Shown in pieces: positions 11,470 to 20,764 of a stretch of 64,000 nucleotides of DNA. The stretch is from positions 11,098,001 through 11,162,000 of the forward strand of contig NC_134161.1 in the NCBI RefSeq assembly GCF_033958435.1. The letters run 5' to 3'. This stretch comes from Carettochelys insculpta. Its lineage: Eukaryota > Chordata > Testudines > Carettochelyidae. The position numbers were made by a program, and so were the translations under genes. The first letter of the stretch is position 1; each line of letters begins with the position of its first letter. Below the pieces are notes generated by a model. That model did not search any database. It saw nothing but the letters and a program-made list of their open reading frames with translations, and was not told where the DNA came from.

Positions 11470-12285
11470 GTCATGGCCCAGCTTGGGGTCCTGACCAGAC
11501 TGCAGGACTGAATGTTCACTGGGGTCTGCTCATGCCTTGGAATCTCTATTTCATAGCCTGGCTAAAGATAAGGGCTTGTCCAGTGACTTGGTCTGCACGT
11601 TACAGAGGGGATGTCCTGTGGAGTTCCTTGGCTGGAATATCAGGTGCTGGTGCAGCTCATGAGCGAGGGACGTTGGTAGAGCTGTCTGTGCAAGAGGCAG
11701 GCATGGTATCGTTCAGGACTGAGGTCAGTTGACCAGTGTGGGAAGGGAGCTGGAGTTTGTGCAGCAGAGTTTAGGGAAGGAGAACTCGCTTATGCTTTCT
11801 GTGCCTATTGGCATCATTATGCGTTTCTCTCGTTCGCAAGTGCTGCAATAAAAGGGATGAACCAACAGCAATACCAGTCTCTTCACTTGTGCGCCAGAAG
11901 GACAAAAAAATCTTGTGAATTTTAAAATAAATTATAATTTTTTAAATAAGTTATAAATACATTTCCTCTGTCAGGATTTGAAACTCTGTCTTCAGATCAC
12001 AATGATTTTAAACGTCTTCTCTTGGCTTTCTCAAACTCAGCTGTGTGCGTCTGGGTGTTTTTAATGTTGTTTTTGATGAATTTTTTACTCTGCTACCAAC
12101 GAATACTTTGTTTGTTCTTGATAGATGTCAGGGGAGAGCACTTCTGATAGCGCGCTCAGACCCTTCGCTGCCAATGAGAGTAAAAGTTAAAAGATTTCAC
12201 CCTCTAGTTGCAGTCTTTCCAGTGCTACAGCGCTCTGTGGGACTGGGGAAGAGGGAAATACAATGGGAAAGGGGTGGGCTTAGTT
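11470..12285. other. unique sequence, no gene recognised
   Basis: Nothing supported. An AT-rich section at 11915-11965 (AATTTTAAAATAAATTATAATTT) is low-complexity. Confidence 0.4.
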
Positions 12286-12289
12286 TTGT

Positions 12290-12420
12290 AGTTAAAACAC
12301 TAGCCAGGGAACCAGGATGTGTCGATTTGGTTACTATCTCTGCCCTACACTTGGGGAAATCATTTAATCCCCTCATGTCTCAGTTCCTGTTTGAAAAATC
12401 GGGCTCTGAATATTTTGTTT
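12290..12420. mobile_element. MIR/CORE-SINE-like remnant
   Basis: The order CTAGCCAGGGAACCAGGATGTG, TTACTATCTCTGCCCTAC, TTGGGGAAATCATTTAATC and CTCAGTTCCTGTTTGAAAAATCGGGC matches, with heavy decay, the core of ancient tRNA-derived amniote SINEs ('...cctgggcaagtcactt... ctcagtttcc...'). Confidence 0.55.
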
Positions 12421-12452
12421 CTTACAGTCTATTTTATTTATCTACATATACT

Positions 12453-12760
12453 GTTTGAACCTCTCTAGTCCAGCACCCTCGGGACCTGACTGGTGCTAAA
12501 CAAGAGAATTTGCCGAACAACAGGAGATCAATATTGTCTAGCAGCATTGCCAGCACTTTCGTTGCTTACTGCTCTTAGAAGACATTTGGGGGTAAATTAG
12601 AACTAAATACCAGGACAGGACACTGAGAGCCAGGACTGGTGGCTAGAAACAAACTTTAAGTGACAGCGGGAAACTTGGCCACACCCAGGGCAAGCGGTTG
12701 CCTGGCTGACGAAAGTCATGCTGGATTGTGGATGTTGCTGGACGAGAGAAGTTCAGCCTG
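12453..12760. mobile_element. Tigger/pogo-like MITE, intact ends
   Basis: The left end (TTTGAACCTCTCTAGTCCAGCA) and right end (TGCTGGACGAGAGAAGTTCAG) are inverted repeats of about 22 bp, giving a 300-bp element. The terminus resembles CAGGTTGAAC... ends of Tigger-type Tc1/mariner elements; that assignment is from memory. The same sequence, in reverse orientation, is the host of a nested insertion at 30742-31376, so the two copies can be aligned directly (for example ATCAATATTGTCTAGCAGC here). Confidence 0.72.
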
Positions 12761-12764
12761 CATT

Positions 12765-12915
12765 ATTATTTATTATTGGCATTGCAGAAACCCCAGTTGT
12801 GGATGATAATCCCATTGCACCAGGCACTGTACAAACATGAAACACCCTGCCTCTAAAATACTAGTCCCTGCCTCAGAGAGTTTACGATCAAAGTGTACAA
12901 AAAGAGACAATGGAT
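12765..12915. mobile_element. ancient SINE/LINE tail with GGCACTGTACAAACA core
   Basis: ATTATTATTTATTATTGG, then CCCATTGCACCAGGCACTG, TACAAACATGAAACA, and CCCTGCCTCAGAGAGTTTACGATC. The same module appears at 38655-38740 (CCCATTGTGCCAGGCACTG, GCAAACATGGATCAAAACG). It is a dispersed ancient amniote repeat; family not assigned. Confidence 0.55.
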
Positions 12916-14029
12916 AAAAATAGACTGGTGGAAGAACACTAGGCAACAAGGAGGCAACACATCATTACAGTGCCTCGCACAGCGGGATCACTGTATGCTC
13001 CTGCAACAGAGATAATAAATGTACCAGTGAAGTTGCAGCTGATAGTTTCTGTGGCCAGCTGGACCCATCTGCCATGGAAGTTTTGCTAAGTAGGGGTTTG
13101 CATGATAACTTAATAGCCCTCTGAATGGTCTGGGTTTGCTAGAGCAGTTGGAAACAAAGCCTGTGCTGGAAACATGCTGTAATAACATGAAGAAAAAAAA
13201 AAAGGCAGGGTGGGGGTGGAATTGAGTTATCCTGTGGAGGCAAGTCCATGAGTGCCTGAAGGGGGTCTCCTTCACCTTCCAGCAGCCTGAGGTGGGAATC
13301 TTGGGAAGAGACAGCACCAGATCCCAGGCTGTACCTGCCAGCAGCAAGGAGAGAGGGCAGAGGCACATGATAGGGGAGCCGTGGTGATGCACTGAGATGT
13401 GGCATGTGCTCTGCTGTACCAGTGTCAGGCTGGGACACCCTGTACACATCTTGTTTCTAGCTGGTGAGAAAACTCTTCTGAGTTCAGTTGCTAAGGGAGC
13501 TTCCCAGCTGGAAGCCGGGTGAGGGGGGGGCCTTATATTCAATGGCAATTATGTTGATATGCTTGAAATGGAAATAAGTGTGTGTGCATCCTCCCCCCAC
13601 CGTGCCTATACCTTTCTACATGTATGTTCAGGCCTGTTCGTAAGCATGTCCTGTCCCTCCATCTGTGCATACCCTTCTCAGTGGCTGCACCTTGGGGCAT
13701 ACACATGTGTGTGCCCACACACCAGTGTGGGCCTCTTCCTTTGTCTCCTGTTGTCTGCTTCCTGCATACCCATTAGTATGCATGTCCATCCGGGCATACT
13801 CGCACCTCTACCTGTGTGAATAACCTAGCTCCTGCTATGAGCTGTGCATTCCCCTGGGGCTTGTTTGCTCAGTCCTGGCACCTCTGAAAGGGACGTGGGA
13901 AGCCTGGGAAGCAGCTCCAGTGACAAGCAGCCACCTAATTTCCTTACAAGTTCGCTGCCGCCACCGTCTAAGGCGCCTTGCCTCCTCCCAGCTGCAGGTC
14001 TGCTCATTGGACTGGAAGAAAGGGACTTG
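12916..14029. other. unique sequence, no gene recognised
   Basis: Minus-strand open frame 12988-13548 (186 codons) and the Cys-rich plus-strand frame 13559-13819 have no recognisable domain. The latter translates a run of CATAC/CCCACAC wording and looks like chance. A tract of 12 A lies at 13193-13204. Confidence 0.4.
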
Positions 14030-14190
14030 ATTAGCCTTCCTTTCACAGGCCAACAGGAGTAATCACTCTTGTAGGTTTTAATTTAAATGTTTAATTAAGC
14101 ACAGTTCTAGCGAGCAGAAAGTTAACACTGCCCTTGGCCAAGCCTTTGCAGGAGGGGAAAGCAAAGAGTTTTTACTTCCTTGAAGAATGC
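14030..14190. promoter_or_regulatory. candidate conserved non-coding element
   Basis: A block with TTAATTTAAATGTTTAATTAAGCAC, GAGCAGAAAGTTAACAC and CCTTGGCCAAGCC, free of repeat wording. It contains homeodomain-type TTAATTA cores and a palindromic TTGGCCAA (NFI-like half-sites). Whether it is conserved or active cannot be seen from one sequence. Confidence 0.3.
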
Positions 14191-14279
14191 CTCTGGAAGG
14201 CAGCTGATGGAAGAGAGCTGACCTCTCAGCAGGGCTGGAGAAGTTGCATTAGGCTACGCATGAATGACATTAGCTGCTG

Positions 14280-14470
14280 GCATTCCCTGTAAGCTATGCG
14301 CTTGTGCGGCCACTCAGGAGCAGTTCAAATGCTGAGCACCCACAGCTAGGTTGTGTGTTTCTGTTGGTGGTGCACATTAGCACCTGCCTTCGTGCACATG
14401 ACACAATTTATTCTGTATGTGGATGAAAAACATCCCCACGTGGCTGGAAAGGATTAGAGGGAATGTTGTA
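14280..14470 (+). mobile_element. CAGTGTTCCC-type hAT MITE, copy 2
   Basis: Family landmarks: CATTCCCTGTAAGC, GGCCACTCAGGAGCAGTTC, GAGCACCCACAGC, GTGTGTTTCTGTTGGTGGTG, ATTTATTCTGTATGTGGATG and, at the end, GATTAGAGGGAATGTTG. The section just before the end holds about 15 extra bases relative to the other copies. Confidence 0.72.
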
Positions 14471-14474
14471 ACCT

Positions 14475-15335
14475 GCCCTCTCTTAATCTTCTTCTGGGGC
14501 TTGCGACCATCAGCTGCAAGCGTAGTCAGCTCAGTAAGATTCTGATAAAAGAAGGAGCCCTTGGCATCTTATTGCTGGGATCAGTGCATGTCAGGAAAAG
14601 AGGAATACCAGCTGCTGTAAGTGTGGGTAAGAAATCACTTGGTCTCAAACTCTCCAGTTTTGTTCTAAGATACTTGAATGGCTGATGGAGAGGAATCAGG
14701 AGGTGAGGGTTCTAACCCTGTCTTTGGCACCTAATCCTGGAGTGATGTTGGCCGAGTCAACTGAACACTGATTTATGTAAAACCAGTCAAGATTGCAACT
14801 TGGAAAAGAAACTGGCAGTTTCCTTCCAGCTGTTCCAAAACTGGGCCAGTTTGAAGAAACAAGTATCCCCTTCCTCCCCATTCCATTGCGGATGTTTTTC
14901 AAAGTGCTCTGCTCTGGAAAGCTATAATTTTTAGCGAACCAAATTGTGCTGTAGATTTGTAGAGTCAACATCCCATGAACTGGCAACATGGCTACAGAAA
15001 TCCAGTTCAGCTCCAGCCCATCTCCTGGGTTTGGAAGTGGAGAGAGCTGTCTGAGACTAATAGCACCGATCCTCTCAGCTAATGCTTCTCATTTGGCACA
15101 GTTGCAGGGAAATCCCCAGTTGGATGTTGTGGCCAGCTTCTAATAGAATCTCTGCTTCTGCATTGCTCCTCTTTACCTTGCAGGCTTCCTGTGCTGGAAC
15201 GTAGGCGTGTGTGAGACAGAGAGAGAGCAAGAAAAGCATTTGAAATATCCCCCACAGCTCAAAACTCACTTGGCCACATCTCTTTCCGCTTGGAATTCTG
15301 GTAGTGAGCCCAGCACCCGAAGAAGTGTGACTGCG
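14475..15335. other. unique sequence, no gene recognised
   Basis: A weak SINE-like phrase (TCAGGAGGTGAGGGTTCTAACCC) lies near 14695-14760. No exon with splice sites was found. Confidence 0.35.
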
Positions 15336-15337
15336 GT

Positions 15338-15484
15338 ACACACAGACATACCCGCGCTAGTTTTGCTTAAGTTAGCACTGTAAAAATGGCAGTGAAGCCA
15401 AAGAAGCATGGGTGGCAAGCTGGCTCCAAGCTCTGGGTGTGCATGCGTCAGTTTCCCCTCCCAACTGCAGCGTAGACATACCTG
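15338..15484. mobile_element. GACATACCCGCGCTAG-type TIR element, partial
   Basis: Starts ACAGACATACCCGCGCTAGT, continues TAAGTTAGCACTG-AAAAATGGCAGTGAAGCC, and ends CTGCAGCGTAGACATACC, the inverse wording of the terminus GGTATGTCTACG. Related to 51674-51970. These belong to the larger set of turtle short elements ending in GTAGACATACC; the centre of this copy is deleted. Confidence 0.55.
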
Positions 15485-15489
15485 TTAGG

Positions 15490-17695
15490 ACATTAGGCTG
15501 TCTAGTATGGTTGCAAGGTGGAAGGAGTCAAGGGAGGTAAAAGGTGGAAGGAGCTCAAGTAATGGTGTGGATGTTGGAGGGACCAGGAGCCTGGCTTGGT
15601 GCTACTGTGGAAGCTTTGAGTTTGCAAAAAGCAGTGGATTTAGCCTGTTGGGAGTAGAGGAAAATGTCTAACTGGCAGGTGGCAGACCAAGAAGTTCACT
15701 AGCTGTAGCAGGAGGGCCAAGCAACAAGGTGCAGATCTGGGCTGAGGTGCATACCAGAAACATTGTGGGTTGATTTTCTAAAAGCCCTGCTGGTGTGCTA
15801 GCAAGCTGGGGGTAGTTTGAGCCCAGGTAAGAGGAACCAGTTTCCCAATAAGCTGAGATGCAGTTTGTCTAGGAACATTTATACTCAATGTAGAGATCTG
15901 AGTGGTGCTCAGATATGTTAAACTCATTTCATTTGTGTAAGGGCGAGACGCGTTGGCCGAGTGCTTTGGACTGCCTAACGTGTTACCTGGCTCCCTGCGT
16001 TTTGGTTGCATATTTAATTTTTTGAACTGTCTGATTTCCCCATGTGTGGTCCTCACCTTCTCTCCCAGCACATCGGAGAGCTCTGGAGTCCAGCTTCTTC
16101 TGTGTGAGTACATTCCACAGTACATTGAAAGAAAGAGTCCTAAACTGGTTCCTGAAATAGACTGTGCGATGCAGACCTGCTCCAGGGAGCAATTACCAGG
16201 CAAAGAAAAGCTGTTAGCACACCACTCTTCTAATGCATTTCTGTGTAAATGGATCCTCTGCAACTCCAGCTCCCCACCCCCCCGCCAACCCCCTGGCCTG
16301 CTCCATGGGCTCTCCATGCGCATGCCACAAGAAGCATTGCTCCGCATCAAAAGGAAAAGCATCCCCAGAATGAGCACGTCATTTGGGGCTGTCTTTTCAG
16401 TTTGTGGTGCTCTATGTGCAGAGGTAAGCTGGGGAGCAGAGCACTGGCTGCTCCACAGTGCGGGGGCTGCAGGGGCAGGAGCAGGGCAAGAAGATGTTAG
16501 CATGGGAACTGCGGGGGTGCTGCAGAACCCACATCTTTTAGGTGGGTTCTCAGATGCCGTCAGCCCCCATCAAGACTTCTGACTTTGCTTGGGGCTTTGC
16601 CACCGGCCCTGAGCCCGGGGTCTCAGCAGATCCACTCCCAGCCCAGTTAGGGTCCCCACCTCCCAGAGACATGACCCTGTTCCTGACCCCAGAGAGTTGG
16701 AATGGGTGAGCAGTGACAGGGCACGGAAGAGGAGTGAGAGTGGGACTGGTGCTGGCTGCCAGCTCCTTGCTATCCCATCCTGCTACCTTCCATTTGGACT
16801 CAGTGAAGAACTTACCAAATCATCACACAGTCATACTGAGCTTGGGGTTTGCTGCAAATAATTCACATCCCTTCAAGTGAGAGTAACCCCTGGACTGTCT
16901 TCCTGCCCATCCAGCATTCTTGTAGCAGCTGCCGAAGGTGCGAGCACTTCCTTTGTACCATACCCAGCGCCCCTGTCCACCGTGCTGCATGTCAGGAGGG
17001 CTCTGACCTGGCATTTCATTTCAGTTTGCAGTGTAACTCTTTCCAGAGAGGCATGGCCATACATAACCCTCTCATGTGAACTGTGTGGATTAATGCTGAA
17101 TTCAAGCCATTTGCTCTCACTTTTTCTGAACACTGTATTCTTTCTCATTAATGGTAATCCTGAATGCTGGTGCACCATGTCTGAATAGCTTCATCTTTCG
17201 CTTTCCAGTTCAAGAGTAATATTTGGGGGAAATTCCTTCCTATAAAATAAGGATTAAAGCAGTTGGGTTAATGGCAGTGGGATGAGGATTACCAGGTTAG
17301 CAGCAAAGAAAGTGATAATTATTGGGTTAGCAGCAGTAGGGTCGGGATTAATGGATTACCGTCAATGGACTTTTTGGGTGCCTCGGAGTTAAATTAAAAT
17401 GGATTGTGCTTACAAGCAGGAATGGGACAGGCAAATTAACAGTGGTAAAGTCAGGATTAACAAATGAAGCATTGGGATACCCATTTAGTGGTATCTCGAT
17501 TTGGGATATGTTTAGCCCCGGTTTCAATGGCTGTGAGCAGGTGGGCAATGGGTGGCTGGGAATTCAGTAGAAGTGATGCAGGGTGACCTTTGGGGCAGAA
17601 GATTTCACTGTGATTAGCATCCAGCACCTGGGCCTTCCTTCACTGTGTCAGATGCAGGATCCTTGAGGTTCCCTTTTCCTCCATGATCAGAGATG
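15490..17695. other. unique sequence with overlapping long open frames, no gene supported
   Basis: A minus-strand frame at 15778-16503 (241 codons) lies over a plus-strand frame at 15953-16582 (209 codons). Neither shows a domain, signal peptide or conserved splice sites, and the region is GC-moderate. A short TTTTCAG/GTAAGC pair around 16396-16428 would give only a 23-bp exon. At 17225-17460 a GGATTA/GGGTTA theme recurs (AGGATTAA, GTTGGGTTAATGG, GGGTTAGCAGCA), a degenerate local repeat. Confidence 0.35.
17235..17465. repeat. degenerate GGATTA/GGGTTA tandem-like region
   Basis: About eight irregularly spaced motifs of the type GGATTAA, TTGGGTTAATGGCAG, GGATTACCAGGTTAGCAG, TTGGGTTAGCAGCAG, GGGATTAATGGATTACC and AGGATTAAC. 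Spacing is irregular, 15-45 bp. It resembles a decayed minisatellite rather than a telomeric array. Confidence 0.5.
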
Positions 17696-17699
17696 TGCT

Positions 17700-18010
17700 T
17701 ATTTCCCTGATTAACGAACTCTGCAGATTAACCTCCACACCGCTTTTTAATTACCATTAAGGCTTCGAAAATCACTTAAATGTTTCTGGTGCTAGGGAGC
17801 CCCTTCCACTCGGCTGGCCAGCACAGTGTGCTGAATGCCAGGAGATCATGCCAGTCTCCTGACCTGTGCGTTTAAAATTAATTATTGCAGTCAGCACCCA
17901 AATTATCCCCTGGTCTGCATGTGCTGGGCTTTATCTCTCTGTGCACAGAGGCCTGGCTTTTAATTAAAGGCCTTCCAAATTAAATGAAAGCAAATTCAAT
18001 TATTACCTCT
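17700..18010. promoter_or_regulatory. candidate conserved non-coding element, TAATTA-rich
   Basis: A 300-bp repeat-free block rich in homeodomain cores: TGATTAACGAAC, TTTTTAATTACCATTAAGG, TTTAAAATTAATTATTGCAG, CTTTTAATTAAAGG, CCAAATTAAATG and CAATTATTACC. The AT-rich patches alternate with GC-containing words (GGCTGGCCAGCA), a texture typical of developmental enhancers. Function is inference. Confidence 0.4.
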
Positions 18011-18131
18011 TGTTGGAACGGCTCTCAGCAGGATGCTGACTGTATTTCTTCAATGGAGTTCTCAGGGAGGGCTGGTCTCCCGCAATCCAAAAGAACTATG
18101 TTTTCCTGGATGTTTCCTGATCACCACTTGA

Positions 18132-18351
18132 CAGAGGTGGAAAAAGTACCCCAAATGTTGCTTGACTAAAAGTGCAGCTGCTTTCGCTCTTCATACTTGA
18201 AGACAATAAAGGTGTGGTGCATGAACTTTTACTCAAATAGTTTTCCAGAGTGACACTGGTGACTTCTACTTAAGTACCCGCCCCCCCCCCCGCCCCGCCA
18301 CACAGTTGCACTTTTACTCAAGTAACTTTTGGGGTAGTTTTTCCACCTCTG
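18132..18351. mobile_element. hAT MITE with CAGAGGTGG termini, 8-bp TSD
   Basis: Ends are CAGAGGTGGAAAAAGTACCC and its inverse GGGTAGTTTTTCCACCTCTG. Flanking direct repeats are CCACTTGA (18124-18131) and CCATTTGA (18352-18359), matching 7 of 8. Internally it has TTTTACTCAAATAG and TTTTACTCAAGTAAC inverted modules and a poly-C tract at 18280-18292. CAGAGGTGG termini with 8-bp duplications fit a hAT family widespread in vertebrates. Confidence 0.85.
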
Positions 18352-18391
18352 CCATTTGAGCAGTTCTGTGTTGTTGAGTCAGTCCCGGTGT

Positions 18392-18698
18392 GAACATAAA
18401 ACGGCCACACTGGGTCAGACCAAAGGTCCATCTAGCCCAGTATCCTGTCTTCTAACAGTGGCCAATGCCAGGTGCCCCAGAGGGAGTGAACAGAACAGGG
18501 AATCATCAAGTGATCCCTCCCTTGTCATCCATTTCCAGACTCTGACAAGCAGAGGAGGGGACACCATTCCTGCCCCTCCTGGCTAATAGCCATTGATGGA
18601 CCCACCCTCCATGAATTTATCTAGTTCTTTTTGAACTCTGTGAGAGTCTTGGTCTTCACAACCTCCTCTGGCAAGGAGTCCCACAGCCCTACTATGAC
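18392..18698 (-). mobile_element. CR1 LINE 3' tail (minus orientation)
   Basis: Read on the minus strand, it ends with GGTCTGACCCAGTGTGGCC...TTATGTTC. The plus strand shows GGGTCAGACCAAAGGTCCAT then CTAGCCCAGTATCCTGTC at 18413-18451. Further in, the minus strand encodes the CR1 ORF2 C-terminal wording around LPEEVVKTKT and FKKN-DKFMEGG. 5'-truncated near 18698, where a TCTACAC-type element begins almost immediately. Confidence 0.88.
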
Positions 18699-18702
18699 CT
18701 GA

Positions 18703-19143
18703 GGCTACGTCTACACGAGAAGCCTCTGTCGACAGAAGTCACTGTTGGAAGGGATTTCCTGGCAGAACTTCTGTCATCAGATTGCACCTACACATAAAAG
18801 ATGAAAAGAATAATCCCGTGTTGACAAAATGCAGCTAGATTGCCTGGGCCTCTCTTGGCAGAACGGCTGACTGGCAAATCTGCAAACAGGGCTGCCTGAT
18901 GAACCTGAAGCCCAACGTCTTGATAAAAGTGCCCCAGAGCGTCTACACTGCTGTTATGTTCACTGAACACTGTTGAGAGAGATGTTACACCTGAACAGGG
19001 AGAGGTGTAAGGCTGCTGGCAGATGTCCTGGGTTTTGCTGCCCAACTGTCGACAAAGCACATTTTGAGTGTAGTTTTTTTGCTGTGGTTTTTCCCAACAA
19101 AAGCCCAGTTTTGCCTGGGAAAACCTCTCGTGTAGGTGTAGCC
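18703..19143. mobile_element. TCTACAC-family TIR element, 441 bp
   Basis: Left end GGCTACGTCTACACGAGA; right end TCTCGTGTAGGTGTAGCC, inverse with 16 of 18 matching. Interior contains repeated CGACAGAAGT and AGAACTTCTGTC inverted words, giving several hairpins. The adjacent 3-bp words (TGA left, TGT right) are not convincing as a target duplication. No coding capacity. Superfamily not assigned. Confidence 0.75.
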
Positions 19144-19149
19144 TGTGTG

Positions 19150-20325
19150 AAGGAAAAAGTGGCCTTTACTGTTGCAGAGCAAGTTGTGATTTGCCAATAT
19201 CTTCCTGCTGTCTGCCATCAGCCCTTCCCAGGGACAGAATTTTCCCTCAGCGTTGCTGTTATTACTGAAAAGTGACACTGGATTTTGGGGTTCTAGTGGG
19301 ATGCCTTAATGGGACCAAGCGTCCAATGACTCATGCTCCTGTCTTCCTTTGCTGCCTACCTCAGGGGTTGTTGTATCGTCAGTCATCCTGGAGTCTGATC
19401 GTATTCCATGTCAGACGAATAGCAAGGCTGAAGTCCCCAGTGGATTTCATGGAGTCATCAGTACAGCTCCCTTTTGGGGTCACCCCTCATCTTGGGAAAG
19501 TGCTTTTGTTTAAAACGTTACCGTTTTCCTCTTCTTCGGGAGGAAGTTTCCTGGGGGCTGAAGGTGGAAAGGGATGTTAGGACTGGGGCTTGGGGAGCTC
19601 ACACAGGTTGTCTGTACTGGGAGTGTCATTTGTATGGCAGAAAGGGTTTCTTAAAGAGGGAACCGTCAGTGGTTAGCACTTCCTCTGCTGCTCCACACCC
19701 TATGGACTGCAACCTTCCAGCAGGGCAAGAACCTTTAAAAACCCCATCAAAGTTGTTTGGTTTAGTTTTTTTGTGCCCCGATTTGCAAAGCTTCTTAATG
19801 AATCCAGGCTGGGTCCCTCCCCAACCAACCCCTGCCTGTCTTTTCTGGTGAGATTTGCCTCTTCCTTTCCCCCTAGCAGCACCTTTAGAGAGCTGCTGAG
19901 GTGTCTCCCTTCCAAATGGCCCTGCCTATTGATAAGGAAGCTCATGTGCATAGCAGGTCCCTGAGTCTGGGAAATTTCAGCAGCTCAATATCGGCTCTCT
20001 CACATCCTCAGTCCTGTGCTTTGGCTCCCTCATGTACTCTTCACACTTGTTCGCTGGCTCCCTGCATTCTGCAAGCAGGCACCATCCTGTGCGCGCCTCA
20101 CCTTCCCGCGACATGCTAGAGTGGCCATTGTTCCCTAGTGCCCCCTGCAGTTTCCCAAAGGAAGGAAGTTTGTGGCCACCAGTTCATGCTGCCCCTGGAG
20201 CCCCTATCAGCCCTTTTGCTGGTAGACTTGTGTCATTCCAGGCCTGTTGATTGAAGCAGGGAGTCCCTCCTGGTGATGCCAGTGGAAAAACCACTTGCCC
20301 TCTCCTGCCCATGAGAATGATGACA
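19150..20325. other. unique sequence, no gene recognised
   Basis: No repeat wording or exon found. Pyrimidine-rich stretches at 19680-19900 and 19990-20120 generate several overlapping open frames of 60-125 codons without motifs. Confidence 0.4.
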
Positions 20326-20330
20326 ATTAT

Positions 20331-20421
20331 ATAGTTAGGGCCAGATTCTCAGCTGGAGTAAATCAGCATCGCCTCATTGAAACCAACAGTGTTACATCAA
20401 TTTACACCAGCTAATGGTCTG
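20331..20421. repeat. hairpin repeat: CCAGATTCTCAGCTGG ... CACCAGCT module
   Basis: GGGCCAGATTCTCAGCTGGAGT, AAATCAGC, then ATCAATTTACACCAGCTAATGGTCTG is an imperfect inverted repeat, part of a dispersed reptile repeat with paired ends. A relative is visible at 50482-50560 (GGGCCAGGTCCTCAGCTGGTGTAAT ... GACACCAGTGG). Family not assigned. Confidence 0.55.
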
Positions 20422-20577
20422 TCCCTTTAAAGTTACCTTTGGAAGAATAATTGCTCAGTCTCCAGTGTATCTGACTGCTCTGGCTGTGAGTGAGTGTGGA
20501 GAGGAAGGAGAGTGTGTGTACATGCATTGAGCTCCAGGAACATGCCCCTGTGATTCCACCACACCAGCCTCCAGCAT

Positions 20578-20759
20578 CAGTGTTCCCTGTAAGCTGAGCA
20601 CTTGGGCAGCCACCCAGGAGAGCTGCAGGTACCACCTGGCTGATTCCCAAAGTGCCCACAGTGGGCAGCATGGGTTCTCTTGGTGGTGCACAACTGCACA
20701 GCTCTTGGTGCACCTAACAAAATTTATTCCGCAGATGGAAAAAATTAGCGGGCGCCCTG
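20578..20759 (+). mobile_element. CAGTGTTCCC-type hAT MITE, copy 3
   Basis: A well-preserved left half: CAGTGTTCCCTGTAAGC, GAGCACTTGGGCAGCCACCC, AGGAGAGCTGCAGGTACCACC, TGATTCCCAAAGTGCCCACAG. Then GGTGGTGCACAACTGCACAG, ACAAAATTTATTCCGCAG and ATGGAAAAAATTAG; the last bases (CGGGCGCCCTG) are diverged. Confidence 0.8.
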
Positions 20760-20764
20760 TTCTG

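Noticed and set aside
16396..16428. Acceptor/donor pair TTTTCAG ... GTAAGC
   Set aside because: Would define a 23-bp exon with no neighbours; chance match.
15778..16582. Overlapping long frames (241 codons minus, 209 codons plus)
   Set aside because: Two opposite frames over the same DNA, no recognisable domain in either, no supporting splice sites or start context. Length alone is within what a 64-kb window can give by chance.
17235..17465. Interstitial telomeric repeat
   Set aside because: GGGTTA words are isolated and irregular, not tandem TTAGGG.
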